Position numbers and translations under genes: made by a program. From an uncultured Clostridia bacterium (lineage in GTDB: Bacteria; Bacillota; Clostridia; Christensenellales; UBA1242), in assembly GCA_934747885.1 (NCBI GenBank), contig CAKVHE010000002.1:248001-312000 (forward strand): a stretch of 64,000 nt of DNA, written 5' to 3'. This document shows positions 17,428 to 26,238 of this stretch, in pieces. Position 1 is the first letter of the stretch, and each line of letters starts with the position of its first letter. Under the pieces are notes generated by a model. The model had not been told where the DNA came from and ran no database searches. It saw nothing but the letters and a program-made list of their open reading frames with translations.

Positions 17428-17757
17428 ATGTTTAATTTCGCAAATGTGCTATTAGCTGACAAAATACGACCAGACTGGGTGGTTAATTCTTTCCCAATTA
17501 TCCGCTTTGTTCTTATGATCATTATTTTGCTCTGCTCTATCTTTATGATTGTTGCAACAATGATGCAACAAGGCAACACAAATGGTATGACTGGTATTAC
17601 CGGCGACACTAGCGACACCTTTTACAATCGCAATAAAGGTCGTTCAATGCAAGGCAAATTAAAACTATGGACAACAATTGTTGCAATTTCAATTTTTGTA
17701 TTGTGCCTTGTATATTTGGTACTGACCACAGTTTATGCCGGCAGTTTGTTTGCATAA
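17428..17757 (+). CDS. secG: Preprotein translocase subunit SecG
   Basis: 109 residues from ATG 17428, which lies 8 bases after GGAG; the ATG at 17422 is only two bases from it. Two membrane spans (about 18-40 and 75-100) flank a cytoplasmic loop QQGNTNGMTGITGDTSDTFYNRNKGRS that matches the SecG pattern (LLQ-x-G-x-x-x-G-L-x-G, then a Gly/Ser run, F, basic residues). SecG is the accessory subunit of the SecYEG channel and eases SecA cycling. A position after glycolytic genes is common in Firmicutes. Confidence 0.88.
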   Translation: MFNFANVLLADKIRPDWVVNSFPIIRFVLMIIILLCSIFMIVATMMQQGNTNGMTGITGDTSDTFYNRNKGRSMQGKLKLWTTIVAISIFVLCLVYLVLTTVYAGSLFA

Positions 17758-17764
17758 TAACAAA

Positions 17765-17797
17765 GGTTCCTAAACATAAAGTTTAGGGACTTTTTTT
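17765..17797 (+). terminator. Rho-independent terminator of secG
   Basis: GTTCCTAAAC, loop ATAAA, GTTTAGGGAC and T7. Confidence 0.88.
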
Positions 17798-17825
17798 GTA
17801 TAAAAAATCCTTTTTGCCGTATAAT
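17796..17825 (+). promoter_or_regulatory. Candidate promoter of the DUF378 gene
   Basis: TTGTAT (17796-17801), an 18-base spacer and TATAAT (17820-17825). The -35 begins in the T-tract of the secG terminator. Confidence 0.6.
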
Positions 17826-17852
17826 AATAAAAAAGCACAAAGGAGAGTTTTT

Positions 17853-18053
17853 ATGATTACGCTTATTGCAACAATTATTGCAATTATTGGCTGTATTAAC
17901 TGGTTTTTAGTTGGTGTATTTACGTTCAACTTAGTAACTTGGATTTGTGGTGCCGGTATTATTGCAAGAATTATTTATGCAATTGTTGGTATTGCTGGTT
18001 TCTGGTTGATTTATATCTTAATTAGAAAACGTGGCAAAATTGCAGAAATTTAA
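17853..18053 (+). CDS. DUF378 small membrane protein
   Basis: 66 residues from ATG 17853 (AAGGAGAG upstream). CINWFLVGVFTFNLVTWICG and ARIIYAIVGIAGFWLIY match DUF378: an INWGLVG tract, a second FNLV tract, then RIIYxxVGxAG. It has two membrane spans and a basic C-terminus (RKRGK). Members are widespread in Firmicutes and of unknown function. Monocistronic with promoter and terminator. Confidence 0.82.
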   Translation: MITLIATIIAIIGCINWFLVGVFTFNLVTWICGAGIIARIIYAIVGIAGFWLIYILIRKRGKIAEI

Positions 18054-18055
18054 AT

Positions 18056-18086
18056 AAAAGGCAACAAACAAGTTGCCTTTTATTTT
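18056..18086 (+). terminator. Rho-independent terminator
   Basis: AAAGGCAAC, loop AAACAA, GTTGCCTTTT after the DUF378 gene. Confidence 0.87.
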
Positions 18087-18088
18087 GC

Positions 18089-18118
18089 TTGCGATAAGAG
18101 TTTGATTTGTGTTATAAT
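18089..18118 (+). promoter_or_regulatory. Sigma-A promoter
   Basis: TTGCGA (18089-18094), 18-base spacer, TATAAT (18113-18118), upstream of the lipid kinase. Confidence 0.7.
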
Positions 18119-18143
18119 AGACTTATAAATTTTAGGAAACTTT

Positions 18144-19043
18144 ATGGACTATTTGATTGTATACAATCAGTTTGCCGGAAAAGGTAAGGCAGAAAAAATA
18201 GCGAATAAACTCGCTGATGCTTTATTAACCCTAAATAAAAAAGCAACATTATTCTCAAACAAGCGTGAGCAAGATTTTTACGAATTTTTATTAAAACAAA
18301 ATTTGCCGGACGAAACCACCGTAATTTCAGTGGGTGGCGATGGAACGGCTTCTACGGTAATAAATTCAATCTTGCACGCGGGCAAGTCGTTTGCGGTCGC
18401 GGTATATTCTGCGGGCACTGCAAATGATTTTTTTATTGCTTCGCATTTGCCGAAAAATATTAAAAAATTTGTAAATGCTATTACGCAATACCAGCCTAAA
18501 CCAATTGATTTAATTTGCTACAATAATGGTGATTATGCTCTTCATGCACTGGGCGCCGGGACCTTTACCAATGCAAATGAAAATTTTTCAAGAAAGAGCA
18601 AACGCGCCTTTGGAAAATTTGGATATTATTTTAGATGTTTTTTTTCTAGATTTAACGCCAAAAGTGATGAACTAAAAATAATTATTGACAATAGCGCCGC
18701 TATAACGCTAAATGCTTATTTTTTTTATATAACCAATATACAAGTTGCGGGTGGTTTTAAAAATTTTTCACCTCTTTCAAGTTTGCAAGATAACAAAATT
18801 GAAATTTTAGCAATAAAAAAGTGTAGGTTTTTGCCGTTTTGCTTTGTATTTTTGTCCCTTTTGTTTGGACGCCACATAAAAAGTAAAAATGTGTTTTATG
18901 CAAGTGGCAAAAGCATAAGCGTAACAGCAAAAACAAAATCTTGCTACAATCTGTTAGATGTGGATGGAAATAAAAAAGAGGCAATGCCACTAAATGCAGT
19001 TGTAGTTTCAAACAAAATAAAACTTTATACCAAAGAAGGTTAA
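18144..19043 (+). CDS. Diacylglycerol/lipid kinase family protein
   Basis: 299 residues of the DagK/YegS catalytic fold. YNQFAGKGKAEK near 7-18 is the phosphate-binding loop, SVGGDGTAST near 64-73 is the GGDGT nucleotide motif, and YSAGTANDFF near 92-101 corresponds to the GTxND motif. The C-terminal beta-sandwich ends with LDVDGN and conserved V-V-V-S strands. Such enzymes phosphorylate diacylglycerol or related lipids, recycling the diacylglycerol that lipoteichoic acid synthesis releases; an LtaS-like protein lies at 50.9 kb. RBS GGAAAC. The DUF1846 gene follows 4 bases later. Confidence 0.88.
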   Translation: MDYLIVYNQFAGKGKAEKIANKLADALLTLNKKATLFSNKREQDFYEFLLKQNLPDETTVISVGGDGTASTVINSILHAGKSFAVAVYSAGTANDFFIASHLPKNIKKFVNAITQYQPKPIDLICYNNGDYALHALGAGTFTNANENFSRKSKRAFGKFGYYFRCFFSRFNAKSDELKIIIDNSAAITLNAYFFYITNIQVAGGFKNFSPLSSLQDNKIEILAIKKCRFLPFCFVFLSLLFGRHIKSKNVFYASGKSISVTAKTKSCYNLLDVDGNKKEAMPLNAVVVSNKIKLYTKEG

Positions 19044-19047
19044 TCAT

Positions 19048-20064
19048 ATGTTTTTTCAAAAGAAAGGTTTTAATAACAAAAAATATATTAGTTTGCAAAG
19101 CAAAGCAATACTTGAACGCGTGGAGCGTTTTGATAAAAAATTGTATATAGAAATAGGTGGGAAGCTTTTGGACGATTTGCATGCATCAAGAGTGTTGCCT
19201 GGGTTTAAACCGGATGTAAAAATTAAGATGCTAAAATCGCTTAAAGACAAATTGGAAGTAATTTTTTGTATTTCAGCAAAGCATGTTGAGCAAAAAAAGG
19301 TTCGTGACGACTATGGTATAACCTATGCAGATGAGGGATTAAGAATAATTGGCGAACTTAGAAAGAGGGGTATTACGGTAAGTGCGATAGTAATAACTCT
19401 TTACAAGAGTGGAGAACTTATTGATAATTTTATTAAAAAACTAAAAGATATGGGCGAAAAGGTTTACATTCATACCTTTACCAAAGGTTATCCTGATGAT
19501 GTAAAAACTATTGTTTCGGATGAGGGCTATGGCGCAAACCCTTATGTGCCAACAACAAGACCTATTGTTATAGTAAATGGCCCAGGGCCTTGTTCGGGAA
19601 AACTTGCAACTTGCCTTTCGCAAATGTACCATGAATATATGATGGGCATAAAGGCGGGATATGCCAAGTATGAGTCATTTCCAATTTGGAATTTGCCATT
19701 AAATCACCCAATAAACCTAGCGTATGAGGCCGCAACGGCAGACATTAAAGATTATAATATGATTGATACTTTCCACGAAAAAGCGTATGGTATTTCGGCT
19801 GTCAACTACAATAGGGATATGGAAACCTTTCCAGTGTTAAGAGATATTTTATATAAAATTACTGGGGAAGAAATTTACAAAAGCCCAACTGATATGGGGG
19901 TAAACAAAATTGGTTATGCAATAACAAATGACAAAGTTGTGCGTGAGGCTAGTAAGCGCGAAATAATTAGGCGTTATGAAAAAGCCAAAGCGCAAGTTGC
20001 CGAAGGCAAAGAAACGCAAGAAACTTTGGATAGAATTGCTGAAATTGTTGATGAACTTGAATAA
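19048..20064 (+). CDS. DUF1846 family protein, short form
   Basis: 338 residues. The N-terminus closely follows DUF1846 (UPF0371): ILERVERFDKKLYIEIGGKL, DDLHASRVLPGFKPD, ISAKHVEQKKVRDDYGITY, GPGPCSGKLATCLSQMYHE. Family members are about 500 residues; this one stops after ASKREIIRRYEKA, so the usual C-terminal domain is missing. No continuation is visible in any frame: a terminator starts 10 bases after the stop. Biochemical function of the family is not established. It follows the lipid kinase closely (4 bases), so co-transcription is likely. Confidence 0.88.
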   Translation: MFFQKKGFNNKKYISLQSKAILERVERFDKKLYIEIGGKLLDDLHASRVLPGFKPDVKIKMLKSLKDKLEVIFCISAKHVEQKKVRDDYGITYADEGLRIIGELRKRGITVSAIVITLYKSGELIDNFIKKLKDMGEKVYIHTFTKGYPDDVKTIVSDEGYGANPYVPTTRPIVIVNGPGPCSGKLATCLSQMYHEYMMGIKAGYAKYESFPIWNLPLNHPINLAYEAATADIKDYNMIDTFHEKAYGISAVNYNRDMETFPVLRDILYKITGEEIYKSPTDMGVNKIGYAITNDKVVREASKREIIRRYEKAKAQVAEGKETQETLDRIAEIVDELE

Positions 20065-20073
20065 AATTTTTTA

Positions 20074-20104
20074 CAAAAGCAGTGACATTAAGTCACTGCT
20101 TTAA
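20074..20104 (+). terminator. Rho-independent terminator
   Basis: AAAGCAGTGAC, loop ATTAA, GTCACTGCTTT: a perfect eleven-pair stem. The T-tract is short. Confidence 0.82.
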
Positions 20105-20146
20105 CTTTGCGCAAACTTTTTGCATAAGATAAATCGAGGTAAAAAT

Positions 20147-21229
20147 ATGGATGAATTTTCTTATACGCGATTTATAATTGATTTGTCGGCAATAAAAAGT
20201 AATGCAAAAACTATAAAAAATTTGGTCGGCAAAAATACAAAAATGTGTGCAATGGTTAAGGCAAATGGTTACGGAAGTGAAATTTCACACGTCGCAAAAA
20301 GCATAGATAACTTGGTAGATTGCTTTGGTGTTGCTACTTTAAGCGAAGGAATTAGGCTTAGAAAAAATGGAATTAAAAGCGACATTTTGATTATGCAACC
20401 AGTCAAAATTTCTTTAATTGATTTATATGCCTATTACAATTTAACGCCTTCTGTAGGCGATATTTGGCACTTGAATAAACTATCGAGCGAGTGCTTGCGT
20501 CCACTTAAGGTGCATTTTTGCATTGATACAGGCATGCACAGATTTGGTTTTTTGGAAAAATCACAAATTGAAGACGCAATTACAATTTTAAAAAATAATA
20601 AAAACCTAATTTTAACTGGTGCCTTTTCGCACCTTGCAACAAAGGAAGGAGATGTGGACTACATAGGTCATCAAGCGCATAATTTTGAAGACTTGACGCG
20701 CGCACTTCCCAAGGAAACCACTTTGCACTTGGCAAATACAAATGCAACCTTTAATCACCCAAATTTGCATTACGATATGGTTAGGGTGGGCTTTGCAATC
20801 TATGGATATTTTAATAATAAAAAATTAAAAAAGTCGCTTAGCATAAAAAGCGAGTTGGTGTCGGTAAACACTTTTGAGGCTGGAGAAACAATTGGCTATG
20901 ACCGCACTTGCACATTAAAGCGGGAAACAAAAGTTGGGGTAGTGCCAATTGGCTATGCTGATGGTTATGACCGCAAACTGTCAAATATTGCTTATGTTTT
21001 AATAAATGGTAAACGGGCTAATGTGCTTGGCAATGTTTGCATGGATTGCTTTATGGTTGATTTAACCAATGTGCCTGATGCTCAAATTGGTACCGAGGTA
21101 ACTATTCTTGGAAGGAGTGGGCGCGCTAGTATTTGCTTATCTCATTATGCAAAATGGCTAAACGAAAGTGAGTATGCCTGCCTTTTAAAATTTAATAGTA
21201 ATCGTATGAAAGTTGAGTTTGTGGAATAA
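20147..21229 (+). CDS. alr: Alanine racemase
   Basis: 360 residues from ATG 20147 (GAGGT upstream). A PLP enzyme that makes D-alanine for peptidoglycan. The PLP lysine is Lys38 in AMVKANGYG; the second catalytic residue is the Tyr of GETIGYDRTC near 255. FCIDTGMHRFGF, the Asn/Asn pair LANTNATFN and VCMDCFMVDL are family features. Length is normal. A 3' hairpin separates it from the convergent ABC genes. Confidence 0.94.
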   Translation: MDEFSYTRFIIDLSAIKSNAKTIKNLVGKNTKMCAMVKANGYGSEISHVAKSIDNLVDCFGVATLSEGIRLRKNGIKSDILIMQPVKISLIDLYAYYNLTPSVGDIWHLNKLSSECLRPLKVHFCIDTGMHRFGFLEKSQIEDAITILKNNKNLILTGAFSHLATKEGDVDYIGHQAHNFEDLTRALPKETTLHLANTNATFNHPNLHYDMVRVGFAIYGYFNNKKLKKSLSIKSELVSVNTFEAGETIGYDRTCTLKRETKVGVVPIGYADGYDRKLSNIAYVLINGKRANVLGNVCMDCFMVDLTNVPDAQIGTEVTILGRSGRASICLSHYAKWLNESEYACLLKFNSNRMKVEFVE

Positions 21230-21252
21230 AAAAAGCGGCCTATTTAGGTCGC
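21230..21252. terminator. Convergent terminator between alr and the ABC exporter
   Basis: AGCGGCC, loop TATTTA, GGTCGCT. The T-rich side lies on the minus strand, so it mainly ends the ABC operon and only weakly ends alr. Confidence 0.75.
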
Positions 21253-21257
21253 TAATT

Positions 21258-23042
21258 TTATTCAGCAAATTGACTGTTGTATAGTTCGGCATAGGCACCA
21301 TTTTTTGCAAGCAATTCACTATGGTTGCCTTGCTCAACAATGTCACCGTTTTTCATTACAATAATCATATCGGCGTTTTTAATGGTTGATAGTCGATGGG
21401 CAATTACAAACGAAGTTCTACCACTAGATAGTTTGTCCATAGCCTGTTGAACAATGAGTTCAGTTCGGGTGTCAATGTTGCTGGTTGCTTCATCCAAAAT
21501 GATCATTGGGCTGTTTTGTATCATTGCACGTGCAATTGTTAAGAGTTGTTTTTGACCAACCGAAAGGGCAGTGGCTTCCGAAAGTTGTGTGTCATAACCA
21601 TTCGGTAGAGTTTTGATAAAGTGGTCAAGCCCGCAAGTTGCGCAAACGTTATCAAGTTCGGCGTCTGTTATGCCAGTCTTATTAAACACTAAGTTTTCGC
21701 GCAAAGTTCCTTCAAATAGCCAACTATCTTGCAATACCATGCCAAAAAGGTCATGCAAGTTCTCGCGAGTAATTGTTTTGGTTGATACACCGTCAATTAA
21801 AATATCGCCAGAGTTTATTTCGTAAAAACGCATAAGCAAATTGACAATAGTGGTTTTGCCGGCGCCGGTAGGACCCACAATCGCAACTTTTTGTCCGGCT
21901 TTTACGGTTGCCGAAAAATCGTTTATAATGGTTTTTTCGCTTGTGTAACCAAAGTGTACATTTTTAAACTCAACATCACCTTTAACTTTTTGTGGGTCAA
22001 GTTGGTTTGTTAGCATACTTTCGCCACTCATTTCTGGTTCATTCAAAAACTCAAAAACTCTTTCACTTGCTGCTGCGCTAGATTGCAATCGTGAAACTGA
22101 TTGAGCAAATTGAGTTAGCGGGTTGGTAAACATTCGAGCATAAATAATAAATGCAATAATAGTACCAATATCGGTTTTGCCTTTAACTGCCAAAATTGAG
22201 CCAATCACGCAAACCGATACGTAACTTAGGTTTCCAATAAAGTTCATAATTGGTGGCATAAGTCCACTCAAAAATTGAGATTTCCATGCGCTTTTATATA
22301 GGTCGCTGTTTAGTCCATTAAATTTAATCGCTTCTTCGTCAGTGGCATTATATACATTTACTATGTTTTGGTTGGTATAAACTTCTTCAATGTGTCCATT
22401 AACTTTGCCTAGTCCGTTTTGTTGCATAACGAAATATTTTTGTGAATTGGTTACCACAATTGAAATAAGTGCAAAACCAATAAGGCAGGTTACAATTGTT
22501 GTTATGGTAAGCGTTACGTTGGTGGTAAACATCATTATGGTAGTTAAAAGTAGCATTGCAAGCGAATGCACAATGGTCGCAAAACTATCGCTTACCCCTT
22601 GCGAAATAGAATCTACGTCGTTGGTAACTCTACTAAGCAGATCACCATGCGCGCTAGAATCTACAAATTTAATTGGTACACGGTTGATTTTTTGTGAAAT
22701 ATCAGTTCTTAAATTTTTAGAAATTCCTTGCGCGGCTTTTGCTGTAAGCAAATCTTGAAACAAATTAAATATACTGCTAAGCGCGTAAATGATAATCAAA
22801 AAACTAGCAATAGAAATTATTTTTTCGAGATTCATCGGCATCATAATGCCTTCGCCGATAAGGTTTAAAATCTCTTTAATTTTGTTAGGGCCGAGGCAGG
22901 CAAGTACGGCTGAACCTAGTGCCAAAACAAAAGAAATAATAATTGGAACCAAATATTTTTTTGAATAGCGCGCCAAATCTAAAAGTGCCTTTTTAAAATT
23001 TTTGGCTTTTTGATTTGGATTGATATTTCTATTTTTTGCCAT
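21258..23042 (-). CDS. ABC exporter half-transporter, second subunit
   Basis: 594 residues: six-span permease domain (about 30-320) fused to an ATPase. Walker A GPTGAGKTT near 390, Q-loop MVLQDSW, signature LSVGQKQL, Walker B MIILDEATSNID and the H-loop IAHRLS are present. The signature Ser-Val-Gly-Gln differs from the consensus LSGGQ. With the upstream partner it should form a heterodimeric exporter (multidrug/lipid type); heterodimers often carry one degenerate site. It overlaps its partner by 14 bases. Substrate not predictable. Confidence 0.9.
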   Translation of the reverse strand: MAKNRNINPNQKAKNFKKALLDLARYSKKYLVPIIISFVLALGSAVLACLGPNKIKEILNLIGEGIMMPMNLEKIISIASFLIIIYALSSIFNLFQDLLTAKAAQGISKNLRTDISQKINRVPIKFVDSSAHGDLLSRVTNDVDSISQGVSDSFATIVHSLAMLLLTTIMMFTTNVTLTITTIVTCLIGFALISIVVTNSQKYFVMQQNGLGKVNGHIEEVYTNQNIVNVYNATDEEAIKFNGLNSDLYKSAWKSQFLSGLMPPIMNFIGNLSYVSVCVIGSILAVKGKTDIGTIIAFIIYARMFTNPLTQFAQSVSRLQSSAAASERVFEFLNEPEMSGESMLTNQLDPQKVKGDVEFKNVHFGYTSEKTIINDFSATVKAGQKVAIVGPTGAGKTTIVNLLMRFYEINSGDILIDGVSTKTITRENLHDLFGMVLQDSWLFEGTLRENLVFNKTGITDAELDNVCATCGLDHFIKTLPNGYDTQLSEATALSVGQKQLLTIARAMIQNSPMIILDEATSNIDTRTELIVQQAMDKLSSGRTSFVIAHRLSTIKNADMIIVMKNGDIVEQGNHSELLAKNGAYAELYNSQFAE

Positions 23043-24789
23043 AATTTAGTTCCTCCTCAGATAGCTGCGACAAGGCAATTTCTTTGTATACCTTGCAGTT
23101 TTCAAGTAGGTCAAAATGCTTTCCAATGCCTACAATTTCACCATTATCAATTACCACAATTTTGTCGCAATCTTTAACGGTAGCAACACGTTGAGTAACA
23201 ATAACGCAAGTGGAGTTTGGTAGTTTGCTGTTAAGTGTGCGCCTTAATGCTAGATCGGTTTTAAAGTCTAGCGCCGAAAACGAGTCGTCAAAAATTAAAA
23301 TTTCTGGTTCGCGGGCAAGCGCGCGCGCAATGCTTAGTCGTTGTTTTTGACCACCGCTAACGTTGGTGCCACCTTGATAAATTTCAGCGTCAATAGTTTT
23401 GTCCATCGCATTTACAAAACTTTGTGATTCGCTATATTCTATGGCTTTTTTAACATTATCCAGCGAGACCTTTTCGCCATTAACTTTACCCATGGCGACA
23501 TTGGTTTGTACAGTGCCGGACATAAGCATTGGTTTTTGTGAGATATAACCAATTTTGTCGTGGAGTTCTTCTATGGTATAGTTTTTAACATTTTCGCCGT
23601 CAACCAAAACTTCACCGTCGGTTACGTCGTACAGTCTTGGCAGTAGTTTTATAATGGTAGATTTGCCACTGCCGGTTGCGCCAATTATGGCAATTTTTTC
23701 GCCTTGCTTTGCTTCAAAGGTGATGTTTTTTAAGACGGGTTCTTTGGCGTCTTGATAGCAAAAACTAACATTGTTAAATTTAAAGGTGCCAACTTCGGTA
23801 GGTTTTGCACCCTTACCATCGGTGATTGATGGGGTTACGTCCAAAACTTCTTGAATACGCTTAAAGCTTACTGTTGCACGCGGTAATATCATAAAGATAA
23901 TAATTAGCATTATGCACGCACTAATAACTTGCATTGCGTATGAGAAAAATACAACCATATCGCTAAATAGGGTTATTTTTTCTGGCAAGAGAGCGTTTGA
24001 AATCAAGTGTGCGCCAATTAAATAAATGGCAAGCGAAAGCCCATTCATAACAATTTGCATTAAAGGGTTTAAAAAGCTCATTGCATAACTTGCTTTTAAT
24101 TGTGATGTCTTTAAATTGTTGTTGGCGTCGTCAAACTTTGTTTCCATATAATTTTCGGCATTAAAGGCTCTAACAACCCTAAGTCCGGTAAGGTTTTCAC
24201 GCGTTACTCGGTTTAGATCATCGGTAAGTCGTTGCATCTTTTTAAAGTGAGGAACCGCAAAAAGTAGTATTACCGTAACGCCCAAAATAATGGACAAAAT
24301 TGCTATGCTGGTTGCAAGTGACCATTGCCAGTTTTTGTTAACTATTTTTAAAATAGCCCATATTGCCAAAACTGGCGCTTTTAACAAAATTTGCAAACCC
24401 ATAGCCACCGATTGTTGTACTTGTGATACGTCGTTGGTTGAACGGGTAATTAAACTTGCAATACTAAATTTGTTTATTTCGCTAGGTGAAAAACTAGCTA
24501 CTTTGTTATAGGTTTGTTTGCGCAAATTTTTAGCGAGTGTGGCACTCATGCGCGCGGTGATGTATCCAACTATAACAGCCAAAATGCCACTTGCAATTGC
24601 AAGTGCTAACATTTTTAAACCGCAAGAAATAATATCGTTTACTGTGCCGTTTTTTTGCAGAAGTTCGGTTATGTCGCTCATGTAATCAGGTATCTTTAAA
24701 TCTAGATATACCTGACCCACAACAAGTGCGAGAATGGCTACAACTGCAAGCCACATTTTTGGGGTAAAGTGTTTTAAAAATTTAGCCAT
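23029..24789 (-). CDS. ABC exporter half-transporter, first subunit
   Basis: 586 residues, permease then ATPase. Walker A GATGSGKST near 370, signature VSGGQKQR, Walker B ILIFDDSFSALD. The residue after Walker B is Asp (DDS) rather than the catalytic Glu, and the H-loop position is Gln (VTQRV) rather than His, the pattern of a non-hydrolysing site in heterodimeric exporters such as BmrCD/TM287-288. RBS AAAGGAG and a good sigma-A promoter lie upstream. The start of the second gene is within its 3' end, so the two are co-translated. Confidence 0.9.
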   Translation of the reverse strand: MAKFLKHFTPKMWLAVVAILALVVGQVYLDLKIPDYMSDITELLQKNGTVNDIISCGLKMLALAIASGILAVIVGYITARMSATLAKNLRKQTYNKVASFSPSEINKFSIASLITRSTNDVSQVQQSVAMGLQILLKAPVLAIWAILKIVNKNWQWSLATSIAILSIILGVTVILLFAVPHFKKMQRLTDDLNRVTRENLTGLRVVRAFNAENYMETKFDDANNNLKTSQLKASYAMSFLNPLMQIVMNGLSLAIYLIGAHLISNALLPEKITLFSDMVVFFSYAMQVISACIMLIIIFMILPRATVSFKRIQEVLDVTPSITDGKGAKPTEVGTFKFNNVSFCYQDAKEPVLKNITFEAKQGEKIAIIGATGSGKSTIIKLLPRLYDVTDGEVLVDGENVKNYTIEELHDKIGYISQKPMLMSGTVQTNVAMGKVNGEKVSLDNVKKAIEYSESQSFVNAMDKTIDAEIYQGGTNVSGGQKQRLSIARALAREPEILIFDDSFSALDFKTDLALRRTLNSKLPNSTCVIVTQRVATVKDCDKIVVIDNGEIVGIGKHFDLLENCKVYKEIALSQLSEEELNYGKK

Positions 24790-24813
24790 AATTTCTCCTT
24801 TTAATGATGAGTT

Positions 24814-24842
24814 ATTTTAACTTAATTGCCAAAACAAGTCAA
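24814..24842 (-). promoter_or_regulatory. Sigma-A promoter of the ABC exporter operon
   Basis: On the minus strand: TTGACT (24842-24837), a 17-base spacer and TAAAAT (24819-24814), 25 bases before the first ATG. Confidence 0.82.
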
Positions 24843-24902
24843 TAAATTAGGTCACATTTTATTAAGATTTTCTATTTATAATATTATAATATATATTAGA
24901 TA

Positions 24903-24932
24903 TTGACTTTAAATTGCAAATTGTGTTATAAT
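24903..24932 (+). promoter_or_regulatory. Sigma-A promoter
   Basis: TTGACT (24903-24908), 18-base spacer, TATAAT (24927-24932), with RBS AGGGGAC downstream. Confidence 0.82.
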
Positions 24933-24953
24933 AATTTTATATAGGGGACGCGT

Positions 24954-25466
24954 ATGGAAAACAAGTTGGATATTGTTGTTGCAAATGGTTTTTCAAGGCT
25001 TTCACGCGAGTGTGCGATGCTTGCAACTAGCACTTCGGTGCAAGAAGGTTACCATGCAAGTTTGAGCGAACTTGGCAAAGCCGATTATTTTGTCTGTGCA
25101 GGCAAAGGTAGAGAACTTTTAGGTTTTGCTGCTTTGGCAAACGATGGTATTGTTGACAATGACATCACAATACTAAACCTTTGCGTTAAAAGGGGCAATA
25201 ACGCAGATGAGGTTTCTAGCAATTTGGTTGAGTATGTTGTAAAACACTCATTTGGCAGAAGATATGTTATGGCAGATGTTGACAAAGAACAAACCGAGCT
25301 AATTAAAGTGTTAGCGCGCGTTGGACTAAAAAAGTCTTATGCTTATGATAACAATGTTGTGTTGTGGCTCGATACCTCGCTTGTTGCCGGAAATGATTTT
25401 TTATCGGCTGAAAAAAATTTACCAAACTTTAAATTTACAGCCGCCGAAGACGAAAGTCAAAATTAG
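24954..25466 (+). CDS. GNAT-like protein, uncharacterised
   Basis: 170 residues. The order of elements fits a GNAT acetyltransferase fold: RELLGFAALAND (strands 2-3), ITILNLCVKRGNN (strand 4 and start of the acetyl-CoA loop), a helix, YVMADVDKEQTE, then LARVGLKKSYAY (family pattern F-Y-x-x-x-GF). The canonical Q/RxxGxG/A loop is not clear, so acetyl-CoA binding is doubtful. The C-terminal 30 residues are Asn/Glu-rich. Single-gene unit with promoter and terminator. Confidence 0.6.
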   Translation: MENKLDIVVANGFSRLSRECAMLATSTSVQEGYHASLSELGKADYFVCAGKGRELLGFAALANDGIVDNDITILNLCVKRGNNADEVSSNLVEYVVKHSFGRRYVMADVDKEQTELIKVLARVGLKKSYAYDNNVVLWLDTSLVAGNDFLSAEKNLPNFKFTAAEDESQN

Positions 25467-25470
25467 TTTT

Positions 25471-25494
25471 AGCCGCCATTATGGCGGTTTTTTG
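25471..25494 (+). terminator. Rho-independent terminator
   Basis: AGCCGCCAT paired with ATGGCGGTT, then T6. Confidence 0.88.
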
Positions 25495-25534
25495 TATTAA
25501 AAGCAATAAAACGAGTTAAAAAACAGCAAAACTA

Positions 25535-25563
25535 TTGTAATTTTGGGTTGTTTGTGGTATAAT
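25535..25563 (+). promoter_or_regulatory. Sigma-A promoter with extended -10
   Basis: TTGTAA (25535-25540), 17-base spacer ending in TGG, TATAAT (25558-25563). Confidence 0.82.
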
Positions 25564-25605
25564 AATTAAAATAAAAAAGCGTAAACTTAGGAGGATATTT
25601 TGTTT

Positions 25606-25998
25606 ATGGCAGATTATGAAACTGGGATGAACTTTGCATCAAATTGCAAAAGTACACGTGGTTCATCAAAATCCGGAGATTTGTTTACTTCGTTCCAACT
25701 CGCTGGCAAAAATGCAACACTTGGCGATAACTGGGTGAGGTTGCAAGACAAGCGCAAATTTTTTGAAGCGTACAAAAAGAATCCGGCAATGTATGGACTA
25801 AACAAACTAAAATTTCAATTTGAAAATTTGTGCGCACAAATAAAAACGATCGAAGGGTTGCCAGACAATGCAACTTTTGCAAAGATTGCAGTTGACAAAC
25901 ACATATTAAACAAAGCAACTGCTTTGCAATTTGCAGTTAATTTGTACGATGAGATGAAGGATTTTATTGCTGAATCTGATGGCGTAAGCGAAAGATAA
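25606..25998 (+). CDS. Uncharacterised small cytoplasmic protein
   Basis: 130 residues from ATG 25606; the perfect AGGAGG at 25589-25594 is 11 bases away, and a TTG at 25600 is 5 bases away and in frame, so the start could be two codons earlier. The N-terminal 35 residues are low-complexity (Ser/Gly/Lys). The rest looks helical (KFFEAYKKNPAMYGLNKLKFQFENLCAQIKTIE). No signal peptide, membrane span or known motif. It has a strong promoter, RBS and terminator, so it is a real gene of unknown role. Confidence 0.65.
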   Translation: MADYETGMNFASNCKSTRGSSKSGDLFTSFQLAGKNATLGDNWVRLQDKRKFFEAYKKNPAMYGLNKLKFQFENLCAQIKTIEGLPDNATFAKIAVDKHILNKATALQFAVNLYDEMKDFIAESDGVSER

Positions 25999-26002
25999 AT
26001 AA

Positions 26003-26032
26003 TAGCCTACTCATAAAAGAGTAGGCTTTTTG
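26003..26032 (+). terminator. Rho-independent terminator
   Basis: TAGCCTACTC, loop ATAAAA, GAGTAGGCT and T4. Confidence 0.88.
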
Positions 26033-26102
26033 CTTGCTTTTGTGTAATTATGGGGGCTATGGCGCATATTAAAAAAGTATTAACAAAATATGGTAATTTA
26101 CT

Positions 26103-26133
26103 TGAAATTTTTTCAAGTTTGGGTTATTATAAT
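26103..26133 (+). promoter_or_regulatory. Promoter of tRNA-Ser
   Basis: TTGAAA (26103-26108) with overlapping -10 candidates TATTAT (26125-26130, spacer 16) and TATAAT (26128-26133, spacer 19), 15 bases before the tRNA. Confidence 0.7.
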
Positions 26134-26147
26134 TGTTAGAGCAATTT

Positions 26148-26235
26148 GGAGAGATGTCAGAGTGGTCGAATGTGCTTGACTCGAAATCAAGTGTGCGGAA
26201 ACGCATCGGGGGTTCAAATCCCTCTCTCTCCGCCA
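26148..26235 (+). tRNA. tRNA-Ser (anticodon CGA)
   Basis: 88 bases. The acceptor arms GGAGAGA and TCTCTCC pair fully. Anticodon stem GCTTGA/TCAAGT carries loop CTCGAAA, giving anticodon CGA (reads UCG). A class II variable arm (GTGTGCGGAAACGCATC region) and the T-loop GGTTCAAATCC are present. The 3' CCA is encoded. A hairpin terminator follows. Confidence 0.95.
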
Positions 26236-26238
26236 AAC

